NCBI GenBank assembly: GCA_947631325.1
Contig: CANRKX010000005.1
Span: 1 to 52,983 of the forward strand
Source: an uncultured Clostridia bacterium
GTDB taxonomy: Bacteria > Bacillota > Clostridia > Christensenellales > Borkfalkiaceae
Reading direction: 5' to 3'
DNA length: 52,983 bases
The notes beneath the pieces are model-generated. The model made no database searches and was not told the origin of the DNA. It saw only the letters and a list, made by a program, of their open reading frames with translations. The first letter of the stretch is position 1; the number at the start of each line of letters is the position of its first letter. Of the stretch, positions 17,013 through 24,063 are shown in pieces. Made by a program: the position numbers and the translations under genes.

Positions 17013-17041
17013 ATTATATCAGTAAATTTTTCAAATTACAA
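17013..17041 (-). promoter_or_regulatory. Predicted SigA promoter of the yicC-gmk-rpoZ-priA... operon
   Basis: Minus strand TTGTAA, 17 bases, TATAAT (preceded by TGA), about 38 bases before the yicC ATG. Divergent from the eda promoter 64 bases away. Confidence 0.7.
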
Positions 17042-17105
17042 GCGATTAAGGGATAAAAACGCCAAAGCCGCAAAATAAAAAGGTTGACTTTTTTGAAAAC
17101 AGGTA

Positions 17106-17134
17106 TTGCAATGCGCCCCGAAAGGTGATATAAT
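17106..17134 (+). promoter_or_regulatory. Predicted SigA promoter of eda
   Basis: TTGCAA, 17 bases, TATAAT preceded by TGA (extended -10 form), 37 bases before the eda ATG. Confidence 0.7.
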
Positions 17135-17171
17135 TAATAGGCTTAAAAAGTTCTTTTTGAGGAGGAAAATC

Positions 17172-17789
17172 ATGGCACACGAAAAATTGATTGAACAGAT
17201 CAAGAAAATGAAGATTGTTCCCGTTGTAGTACTCAACTCCATCGAGGAGACCCTGCCCAAGATGCAGGCGCTCGTCAACGGCGGACTTCCCTGCGCGGAA
17301 ATAACCTTCCGCACACCCTGCGCGGCGGACGCTATCAAGCTGACTTGCGAAAAGTTCCCCGATATGCTCGTCGGCGCGGGCACGGTCATCAACCGCGAAC
17401 AGTGCGAAAAGGCGATTAAAGTCGGCTCGAAGTTCATCGTCTCCCCCGGCTTTTCGGAGGAAGTTGCAGACTGCTGCAAGGAACACGGCATGCTCTATCT
17501 GCCCGGCATAGTCACCCCCACCGAAGCTATGGCGGCGATTGCAAAGGGATTGACCACTTTGAAGTTCTTCCCCGCTTCCAACTACGGCGGGCTCAAGACC
17601 ATAAAGGCTATCTGCGCGGCGTTCCCCTATCTGCACATCATGCCCACGGGCGGAATTTCGACGGAGAACATTCTCGAGTACCTCGCATACGACAAGATCA
17701 TCGCCTGCGGCGGAAGCTGGATGATGAGCGGCACCCCCGCAGAAATCGAAGAGAAGACAAAGGCTGCCGTCGCCCTCGTCAACAAGTAA
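17172..17789 (+). CDS. eda: Bifunctional KDPG/KHG aldolase
   Basis: Class I aldolase that splits 2-keto-3-deoxy-6-phosphogluconate to pyruvate and glyceraldehyde 3-phosphate (Entner-Doudoroff/uronate catabolism) and/or acts on 4-hydroxy-2-oxoglutarate. The 205 residues show CAEITFRTPCAADAIKL near 40 with the catalytic glutamate, VGAGTVINREQCEKA near 67, the Schiff-base lysine in TTLKFFPAS near 130 and PTGGISTENI near 155. GGAGGA lies before the ATG; the longer upstream frame is not supported. It is a lone gene with its own promoter and terminator; no kdgK or uronate gene is beside it. Confidence 0.95.
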   Translation: MAHEKLIEQIKKMKIVPVVVLNSIEETLPKMQALVNGGLPCAEITFRTPCAADAIKLTCEKFPDMLVGAGTVINREQCEKAIKVGSKFIVSPGFSEEVADCCKEHGMLYLPGIVTPTEAMAAIAKGLTTLKFFPASNYGGLKTIKAICAAFPYLHIMPTGGISTENILEYLAYDKIIACGGSWMMSGTPAEIEEKTKAAVALVNK

Positions 17790-17808
17790 TTTAAAAAATA
17801 TTAATTTT

Positions 17809-17842
17809 GCCGCCGCGCCATTTGGCGCGGCGGCTCTTTTTT
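17809..17842 (+). terminator. Intrinsic terminator of eda
   Basis: Perfect 11-bp stem GCCGCCGCGCC / GGCGCGGCGGC, 4-base loop, then TC and a long T run. Confidence 0.9.
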
Positions 17843-17922
17843 TACTGTCGATATCATAAAAAATACAGCAAGGAAAAACTGCGATTTTTTTAAATCGGTG
17901 CGGCAATATGCCGCAAATAACG

Positions 17923-18810
17923 CTACATCGCCGATTTAAAGCCCTTGCCCAAAATCTCGTTGGCGTCGGTTATTATGGTGAACGCCGTGGGGTCTGTTTC
18001 GCGCAGTCTCAACTTCAACTTCATCGCCTGCGAACGGCTGCATACCGTGATTATAATTGTGCGCTTATCGCCCGTGTAGCCGCCCTCGGCGTCGTACTTG
18101 GTGAAGCCGCGGTCGATATCCTCTATTATGACTTTGGAGACTGTTTCGGGATTGGCGGTTATAATCGTGACGTACTTGGTGCGCGCGATATTCTCTATAA
18201 TCCCGTCCACGACGAACGCCCGAAGAAGGAGCCCCAGGATGGATAAGAGCCCCGCCTCCGCGCCGAAGAAAAAGGCGAGCGCAGAGACGACGAGGTCGCT
18301 CACTATCACGGCGTTGCCTATATTTAGATTTGTATACTTTTTGACGATCAGGGCGATTATATCGCTGCCGCCCGAGGACGCCCCGCAGTGGAACATTATG
18401 GCGCATCCCAACCCTATCGTAAGGACGGCGTACACCGCCTCGAGGAGGGTTGCGTCGGTCAAGGGCGCGTCCATGGGGTGAATCAAACTCATCAACCATA
18501 CTTCAAGCGAATAGACGAGGGCGCAGTAGATGGTTTTAAAGGTCACCCCTCTCCCCAAAAAGATAAATCCTATTATAAGGAGAAGAATATTGAGCCCCAT
18601 GAGAAGGACGGGTTGGGTGAGCCAGCCGACGAGCGGGGTTATATAGTGGGCGAGAAGTATGGAAAGACCGCTCACCCCGCCCATGACGAAGAAGTTGGGG
18701 GCTTCGAAGAGATATACCCCTATCGACATGGAAAAAATGCCGAGGTTGAGTATGCCCCAATAGGCTATCCGACCCATTATTTTGTTGCGTTTTTCTCTAT
18801 CCTTGCACAT
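17923..18810 (-). CDS. YitT family membrane protein (DUF161 + DUF2179), copy 2
   Basis: Multi-pass membrane protein of the YitT family, function unknown. About five to six hydrophobic segments lie in residues 10-180 (e.g. YWGILNLGIFSMSIGVYLF, GVSGLSILLAHYITP), with the conserved GGSDIIALIVKKY near 145, followed by the cytosolic DUF2179 domain (YVTIITANPETVSKVI ... AFTIITDANEILGKGF). The start at 18810 (MCKDREKRNKIMG) has AAGGA seven bases upstream; a start at 18828 would overlap the previous gene. It clearly shares ancestry with its upstream neighbour and should be co-transcribed with it. Confidence 0.92.
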   Translation of the reverse strand: MCKDREKRNKIMGRIAYWGILNLGIFSMSIGVYLFEAPNFFVMGGVSGLSILLAHYITPLVGWLTQPVLLMGLNILLLIIGFIFLGRGVTFKTIYCALVYSLEVWLMSLIHPMDAPLTDATLLEAVYAVLTIGLGCAIMFHCGASSGGSDIIALIVKKYTNLNIGNAVIVSDLVVSALAFFFGAEAGLLSILGLLLRAFVVDGIIENIARTKYVTIITANPETVSKVIIEDIDRGFTKYDAEGGYTGDKRTIIITVCSRSQAMKLKLRLRETDPTAFTIITDANEILGKGFKSAM

Positions 18811-18811
18811 A

Positions 18812-19888
18812 TTAAATCCTTTCGGCAAAGCCCTTGCCCAAAATCTCGTTGGCGTCGGTTATGATGACGAAGGAGGTCGGATCGACCTCGTGAAGTCTCG
18901 CCTTCAATCTGACTGCCTGCGAACGGCGGCAGACGGTGATGACGACGGTGCGGGGCTCGCCCGTGTAGCCGCCCTCGGCGTTGATCTTGGTGTAGCCGCG
19001 GTGGATATAGTCGAGTATCACTTCCGAAACCTTGTCGGGATTGGAGGTGATTATGGTGACGTATTTGGTCTTTGCGATATTCTCGATTATGCCGTCTATC
19101 ACGAAGGATTTTGCGAATACGCCGAGCACCGAATAGAGACCTATTTCGGGTCCGAAAGTCCAGAAAGACAGCCCCGCAATGAGGAAGTCCGCCGCCAAAA
19201 GAGCGGCGCCTATGTTGATTTTAGCGAACTTTTTGACGATGAGGGCGATTATATCGCTGCCGCCCGTCGAGGCGCGGCAATTGAACACGATGGCATGCGC
19301 CGCACCCGAGATGATTATGGCATAGACGAGCTCGAGAAGGGGCTGTTGGGTCATGGGGCGCTGCAGGGGGATGAGGTCGAGAAGATAGACTTCGAGAGAG
19401 TAGGCTATCGTACAGTAAATTGTCTTTAAGGTCATCGACTTGCCCAAAAATATGAGACCGACTATCAGCAAAATGCCGTTCAAAATGGCGAGAATGACGG
19501 GCTGGGTGAGCCAGCTTATTTGCGGAGTTATATACTTTGCGAGGAGAATGGAGAGCCCGCCCATGCCGCCGAGCGCAAAGTTGTTGGGCGCGTTGAAGAG
19601 GAACATGCTTATCGCGAGCAGCAACACGCCCGCGTTGAGCGTGAGGAAATAGCCCGTCTTTTTGAGAAGGCTCGATTGTCCTTTCCCCTGCGGCGCCTGA
19701 GTCATCTGCGGGGGATTGGTTGTGTGCGGAGTTTTTGAGGAAGATTGCGACGGTGCGGGCGATACTTCGGGCGCGGGGCACGGAGTTTCTGCGGAGTTTT
19801 CAACCTCTTCGGCGGGCGCGGGTTGCGCCCCCTCTGCGGGTGCGACCCGCGCCTCTTTAATGGATGTGTCTTGAGTCTTTTTTTTCAT
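18812..19888 (-). CDS. YitT family membrane protein with Pro/Ala-rich N-terminal extension, copy 1
   Basis: A 358-residue paralogue of the next gene: same hydrophobic core (GYFLTLNAGVLLLAISMFLF, GGMGGLSILLAKYITPQISW), same GGSDIIALIVKKF motif and C-terminal DUF2179 (TSFVIITDANEILGKGF). It differs by an extra N-terminal tail of about 75 residues rich in Pro, Ala, Glu, Ser and Thr (e.g. APAEGAQPAPAEEVENSAE), probably disordered. The ribosome site is unclear: GGGGGA is 14 bases from the ATG. The transcript has a leader of about 200 bases from the promoter at 20096-20124. The function of the pair is unknown. Confidence 0.9.
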   Translation of the reverse strand: MKKKTQDTSIKEARVAPAEGAQPAPAEEVENSAETPCPAPEVSPAPSQSSSKTPHTTNPPQMTQAPQGKGQSSLLKKTGYFLTLNAGVLLLAISMFLFNAPNNFALGGMGGLSILLAKYITPQISWLTQPVILAILNGILLIVGLIFLGKSMTLKTIYCTIAYSLEVYLLDLIPLQRPMTQQPLLELVYAIIISGAAHAIVFNCRASTGGSDIIALIVKKFAKINIGAALLAADFLIAGLSFWTFGPEIGLYSVLGVFAKSFVIDGIIENIAKTKYVTIITSNPDKVSEVILDYIHRGYTKINAEGGYTGEPRTVVITVCRRSQAVRLKARLHEVDPTSFVIITDANEILGKGFAERI

Positions 19889-20095
19889 ATATATGAATAT
19901 TTTCCCCCGAAAACCCCTTATAAAACGGGATTTCCGATTTATGCTTTTTGTTGCGCCCTTCTATCCTCAGCCGCGTCCTAAAAAGGGGCGACGAGAAGAT
20001 TTCGGCGGCGACCTGCATTAAGCGCAAAAAATTACCGCCCCGCACGCCCCGAAAGCGCAAAGGGCGGAAAATTCCGCCATCCGAAAGGCACATAT

Positions 20096-20124
20096 AATAT
20101 AACACTTGCCGCCCTTCCTGTCAA
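20096..20124 (-). promoter_or_regulatory. Predicted SigA promoter of the yitT pair
   Basis: Minus strand TTGACA, 17 bases, TATATT. The leader from about 20088 to 19889 is GC-rich and contains a self-complementary GGCGGAAAATTCCGCC near 20063-20078, but I recognise no known riboswitch. Confidence 0.7.
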
Positions 20125-20125
20125 C

Positions 20126-20162
20126 ATTTTTATGCGCATATACAGTATATGCGCATAAAAAT
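20126..20162. repeat. 37-base perfect palindrome between divergent promoters
   Basis: Two 18-base arms (ATTTTTATGCGCATATAC and its exact complement) around a single A, one base upstream of the -35 of the yitT promoter. It may be an operator, a cruciform, or a leftover terminator. Confidence 0.9.
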
Positions 20163-20246
20163 TTTTCGTTTTGTGGTGCTATAACTGTTTTATCCGCTGT
20201 GAATACAGGGGTGGCATTTAGCAATATCGGCACACTCCTCCCTCTA

Positions 20247-20275
20247 TTGACACTAATGGGCGGAAATGGTATAAT
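20247..20275 (+). promoter_or_regulatory. Perfect-consensus promoter in front of the truncated SGNH gene
   Basis: TTGACA, 17 bases, TATAAT, 23 bases before the ATG. Confidence 0.8.
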
Positions 20276-20298
20276 TGAAATATCGGATAAGGTGATAT

Positions 20299-20550
20299 AT
20301 GAACAAACAGACCCGCTTAAAAATATTAATTGCAATTATTATCGGCTCGGTTTTGATTGCCGCCCTTGTGACGGGGCTCGTGCTTCACTTTGCGTTGCCG
20401 CACAACCGTGAAGAAAATAGTGATGCTGATTTTTCGGAACTGACATATGTAGCCATAGGCGACAGTATTACCGCAGGCGCAGATTCGACGAGAGGTTACG
20501 CCCCTATGGATTACCCATACCCCGAACTTGTAAAAGAGCGGGTTGCTTGA
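20299..20550 (+). pseudogene. Truncated SGNH/GDSL-type hydrolase
   Basis: The 83-codon frame encodes a short cytoplasmic N-terminus, one membrane segment (about residues 9-32, IAIIIGSVLIAALVTGLVLH) and the first SGNH block, VAIGDSITAGADSTRGY near residue 51, with the nucleophilic serine. It then stops after PELVKERVA. SGNH blocks II, III and V (asparagine, Asp-x-x-His) are missing, so it cannot be a working esterase; family members need over 180 residues. AAGGTGA before the ATG and a consensus promoter remain intact, and a strong hairpin follows 38 bases downstream. The 3' part was probably deleted. A functional membrane-anchored micro-protein is possible but less likely. Confidence 0.8.
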
Positions 20551-20587
20551 AAAATGCTTTAAATTTTAAATTTAACGAAATATTGAT

Positions 20588-20629
20588 TTTAAAATCCTCC
20601 GTGCGAATTTTCGCGCGGAGGATTTTAAA
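20588..20629. terminator. Bidirectional terminator between the SGNH fragment and the glycan locus
   Basis: 20-base arms from TTTAAAATCCTCCG to its complement with a 2-base loop and one wobble pair. It should end the long minus-strand glycan operon as well as the short plus-strand transcript. Confidence 0.85.
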
Positions 20630-20653
20630 TGTTCCGATAGGCATAAGATAATT

Positions 20654-21829
20654 TTACTTATTTGAAGTATTCCACGAATTTACTCCGCCGCCCGAGCGCA
20701 AGTCGCGCTCGAGAACGGAGCTTCTTATTGCCGCAATTTCAATGACTTTATCAAAGGTTGTTTTGATTATCTGCGCAATTTCGTCGGTATAGCCGGGAGC
20801 GACAATTATTATGCAATCGACGGGATGTTCACGGCTGTAATCGGGCGAAACTATTTTTATATGCGACGCGGGGGCGTATCTGCCCTGTTTAAAGGGAGCG
20901 GAATCTATTATATATTCTATCTTTTCACCCATTTCTGTCGTCGCCGCTATGGTGAACCCCTGATGACTTGCGCCCCATATGGCTACCTTTTTGCCATGTT
21001 GTATCTTTTCGTTTACAAATTCGGCGAAATCCTTTTTGAGAGCGCCCCTGTTCCTCTCCAATCCTTTTACATTTGGCGCGCTCTTTTTTTGCACTATCAC
21101 TTCGATCGTGTCAGGCAGACAGAGACGGCTTTCAAGGACCTTGAAACCGTTCTTTTCAAACAAAAATGCAAGAGTATCTTGTGTGAAATATACTATATGG
21201 TCATGCAAAAGCTCATAATATCCGTCGTTTTTGAGTATGTACTCAAAACTCGGCACGGTGATAAGCCCATAACCCCCTTCAGTAAGATTGTTGTAAATGC
21301 AACTAAGCATAGTGTTGGGATAGGGCTGATGCTCCAAAAAGTTAAATGACAAAAAGGCGTCGAAAGGTCCGCCCTCGATTACGGTATCCGTACTTTCGGT
21401 AAAATTCTTTTTTACGTTAAGACCGCTCTGCACGGCTATATCAACCAAACTTTCACGGTTTTCAATGCCGTACGCTTCTACCGGGAATTCGGTCAGAACC
21501 TTCAAAAATTCTCCTCTGCCGCATCCGACCTCAACAAACTTTTTACCCGTCAGATTATATTTTTTTATAAATCTGTCGTACTGCGAACGCCTTAAATCTA
21601 CCATTGTTTGAGTAAATCCGCCTGCGCGTATGGTATCCCTATAATAATCCACGGGTTCGCAATCAAACTGCACTAACCCGCATTTCGGACACGCGCAAAG
21701 ATCAAGGTCTATACCGGAATCGAACTTCACTTCACTCTCGTCGGGGATATTCTGCGCGCTGGCGGGCATGCCGCTGCACGTCAGAATGGGCTTACCGAGA
21801 GGCGCGCCGCAGACAATACATTTTTTCAT
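20654..21829 (-). CDS. Sugar C-methyltransferase-like SAM-dependent protein
   Basis: A 391-residue protein with the three-part layout of nucleotide-sugar C-methyltransferases (TylC3/NovU type): an N-terminal zinc module (CIVCGAPLGKP near residue 4; LCACPKCGLVQFDCEP near 48), a SAM-binding Rossmann core (KFVEVGCGRGEFLKVL near 95, FDAFLSFNFLEHQP near 155) and a C-terminal domain with KVAIWGASHQGFTIAATTEM. Known members add a methyl to C3 of a 4-keto-hexose nucleotide. It overlaps the ADH gene by ATGA and is the last gene of the locus. Its substrate here is inferred to be a CDP-linked keto sugar made by RfbF/RfbG; not proven. Confidence 0.82.
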   Translation of the reverse strand: MKKCIVCGAPLGKPILTCSGMPASAQNIPDESEVKFDSGIDLDLCACPKCGLVQFDCEPVDYYRDTIRAGGFTQTMVDLRRSQYDRFIKKYNLTGKKFVEVGCGRGEFLKVLTEFPVEAYGIENRESLVDIAVQSGLNVKKNFTESTDTVIEGGPFDAFLSFNFLEHQPYPNTMLSCIYNNLTEGGYGLITVPSFEYILKNDGYYELLHDHIVYFTQDTLAFLFEKNGFKVLESRLCLPDTIEVIVQKKSAPNVKGLERNRGALKKDFAEFVNEKIQHGKKVAIWGASHQGFTIAATTEMGEKIEYIIDSAPFKQGRYAPASHIKIVSPDYSREHPVDCIIIVAPGYTDEIAQIIKTTFDKVIEIAAIRSSVLERDLRSGGGVNSWNTSNK

Positions 21830-22902
21830 AAATCCACCTCGTTTATAATGACCGCCGCCTTTATCAGATCGGCAGGTTTTTCCTTAGTCAATAAAAATGC
21901 CTTTTCAATATTTTCAAAGCCGTAAAAGGTATGGGTGACGAGCGGCTCTGGGTCTATCCTGCCATACTCCACCATCTTCAACATGCGCTCGATACGCGCC
22001 CTGCCGCCCTTGGCGAGCTCGGTATGAATGGTCTTGCCAGCCATGCCCCTTCCGCCGCTGAATTTGGGGAAAGCGAGTGCGCCGTCGCCGCCGTAATAAT
22101 TAACGTTGGAAATCACTCCCCTGCCGTATTTCACCATGTCGACGGCTTGAGTGAACACCTCGTCGCCGCCTCCCGCTATAACGACACAATCGGGACCGTT
22201 GCCCGACGTCATGGCGAGTACCCGCTCGACCACATCGCCATCCCTATAGCTTATAACGTCGCTCGCGCCGTACAATTTTGCCGCCTCGACACATTTGGGA
22301 CGGCTGCCTACCGCTATAATGCGCGCGGCGCCCATATGTGCGGCGCCCGCAATAGCCATAAGCCCTATTGGACCTATGCCAAGTACGCAAACGGTATCTC
22401 CCGTATTTATCTCGGCGTATTCGGCTCCCGTAAGCCCCGTCGTCATCACGTCGACGCACATGAGCGCCTGTTTTAAAGTCACTCCTTGAGGTATATGCGC
22501 AAGCGTCGTATCGGCATCGGGAATTGCAAACCGTTCGGCAAAAACTCCGGGGATAGTCCTGCCTAACCTGTGCCCCGAAAAGTGCTCGCCGGCGTGTCGC
22601 TCGCATCCCTCTTGAGACGCTACTGCACGCCAATCGGGAGTTATAGCGGGAACGGCGACTATATCTCCCGCTTTAAAATCCTTGACCTGTGCGCCCGTTT
22701 TAACAACTTTTGCGACACATTCATGCCCCAAAACGTGATTTGTCTGCTTGGGTTTGCCGCCGCCGAAAACGGTATGCACGTCGGAAGTGCATGCGCACAC
22801 CGCTACAGGGCTCAGAATTGCGCCGTACGGCTCCGCAAGCACGGGTTCGGGCACTTCTCTCCATTCCGTTTTATACGGCTCAGAAAACACGAATGCTTTC
22901 AT
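21826..22902 (-). CDS. Zinc-dependent (secondary-type) alcohol dehydrogenase
   Basis: Medium-chain zinc oxidoreductase, 358 residues. Catalytic zinc ligands fit the Thermoanaerobacter secondary-ADH pattern: cysteine in VCACTSDVHTVF near 37, GHECVAKV near 59 and aspartate in CVDVMTTG near 148. The nucleotide-binding fold has VCVLGIGPIGLMAIAGAA near 170. The structural-zinc cysteine cluster of other ADHs is absent. Within the glycan locus it may reduce a keto group of a sugar nucleotide or of the two-carbon branch introduced by the ThDP enzyme (inference). GGAG precedes the ATG. Confidence 0.85.
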   Translation of the reverse strand: MKAFVFSEPYKTEWREVPEPVLAEPYGAILSPVAVCACTSDVHTVFGGGKPKQTNHVLGHECVAKVVKTGAQVKDFKAGDIVAVPAITPDWRAVASQEGCERHAGEHFSGHRLGRTIPGVFAERFAIPDADTTLAHIPQGVTLKQALMCVDVMTTGLTGAEYAEINTGDTVCVLGIGPIGLMAIAGAAHMGAARIIAVGSRPKCVEAAKLYGASDVISYRDGDVVERVLAMTSGNGPDCVVIAGGGDEVFTQAVDMVKYGRGVISNVNYYGGDGALAFPKFSGGRGMAGKTIHTELAKGGRARIERMLKMVEYGRIDPEPLVTHTFYGFENIEKAFLLTKEKPADLIKAAVIINEVDL

Positions 22903-22932
22903 ATTTTTTTCTCCGTTGATCCATTAAGTTTA

Positions 22933-23022
22933 TTTTCTTTGGTTACTGCGTAACCAAAGAAAAAGGGAGCTCCCTTTTTCTTTGGTTACTGCGTAACCAA
23001 AGAAAAAGGGAGCTCCCTTTTT
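22933..23022. repeat. Two tandem copies of a 43-base unit, each with two nested palindromes
   Basis: Copies start at 22933 and 22976. Each unit holds CTTTGGTTAC-TGC-GTAACCAAAG (10-bp arms) and the 20-base palindrome AAAAAGGGAGCTCCCTTTTT. It fills the gap between the SDR and ADH genes inside the operon. T-rich flanks would let it act as a terminator or processing site in both directions. Confidence 0.9.
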
Positions 23023-23043
23023 GCTGTTTTTGTTTAGATTATT

Positions 23044-23964
23044 TTAAAGAACGCAATTTATATGTTTTACGATTTCGCCGACGCCCTCTTTGAGGGAAGT
23101 ATGCGGCGTCCAACCCGTATCTTTTGTCAATTCGGACACATCCGCTTTCAAGTACATGACCTGTTTGTCCGCATAGGGCAAAGCGCCGAGTTTGACCAGT
23201 CCGCGCGTTCCGAAAAAGTCGGCTATTTCGTAAATTATATCCTTTAATTGCCGCGCCGTTCCGCTGCCTATAACGTACACTTTGCCGTCTATACCTCTAT
23301 CGCCCAAGAGTGCAAATGCTTCAGCCGCGTCGCCGTTATAAAGATAGTCCCACATCTGCTCGCCCTTTGTGAATTCCATGGCTTCGCCCGCCATCATTTT
23401 GGTGACGACCGAAGTTATCATACTCTTGCCTTCGCCGCCCTCGTAAGGACCGTATGTGCTGACTATCCTGCCCCAAACGTGTTTCATCCCCAAAGAATGG
23501 GCAAATTCACGCGTGAACTCGCCTGCGGCAAGTTTTGCTATGCCGTACCCGTTTTCGGGAAAGGCGGGCGTCGACGAGAGCAAGGTGCCTTCCACCCGCC
23601 CGTATTCGGCTTGAGAGCCCGCGCCGATAAAAGTTTTACAGCCGAACTTCGCAGCTGCGGCAACCGCGTCGATAGCGTACCTTATATTGTCGCATTGACT
23701 GTAAAAATCATTGCGCCTCGAACGGGCGGTATTCCAACCGAAATGATAGAATACGTCGTATTCTTTGCCCGTATCGTTCACTATATCGCACAGCTCGTCC
23801 AAGCCGCAATATTTTATAGTCACAAGCTTACTTGAAGGAATGTTGACGTTGCGTTTGGAATCCTTGCGGCAAAGCGCGAGCACTTCCATTCCGTTTTCAG
23901 TCAATCTCTTTATCAATGATATGCCTATCCCGCAAGTTGCGCCTGTGATAATTGCCCGTTTCAT
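23044..23964 (-). CDS. NAD(P)-dependent epimerase/dehydratase (extended SDR)
   Basis: Extended short-chain dehydrogenase of 306 residues acting on sugar nucleotides. The cofactor motif is ITGATCGIGISLIKRL near residue 6, the active-site serine region is FIGAGSQAEYG near 112, and the YxxxK pair is in NGYGIAKLAAGEF near 138. The C-terminal half has YNGDAAEAFALL and a sugar-binding region. Between the ThDP enzyme and the repeat; likely epimerase, reductase or dehydratase for the CDP-sugar path (inference). AGAGGGTG before the ATG sets the start. Confidence 0.85.
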   Translation of the reverse strand: MKRAIITGATCGIGISLIKRLTENGMEVLALCRKDSKRNVNIPSSKLVTIKYCGLDELCDIVNDTGKEYDVFYHFGWNTARSRRNDFYSQCDNIRYAIDAVAAAAKFGCKTFIGAGSQAEYGRVEGTLLSSTPAFPENGYGIAKLAAGEFTREFAHSLGMKHVWGRIVSTYGPYEGGEGKSMITSVVTKMMAGEAMEFTKGEQMWDYLYNGDAAEAFALLGDRGIDGKVYVIGSGTARQLKDIIYEIADFFGTRGLVKLGALPYADKQVMYLKADVSELTKDTGWTPHTSLKEGVGEIVKHINCVL

Positions 23965-24063
23965 ACTTACACCCTCTGACGTTGTTTCTGCTTTTTGATT
24001 ATTTCTTTGTATGTAAAGATAAATTGAGTTAAAATATGCTTAAAATTTCAGTGCAATATGTTC

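Noticed and set aside
17046-17906. Minus-strand frame of 286 codons
   Set aside because: Antisense shadow of eda, caused by GC-rich third positions; eda itself is unmistakable.
19889-20090. Possible riboswitch in the yitT leader
   Set aside because: Has self-complementary parts but none of the known riboswitch core motifs could be recognised.
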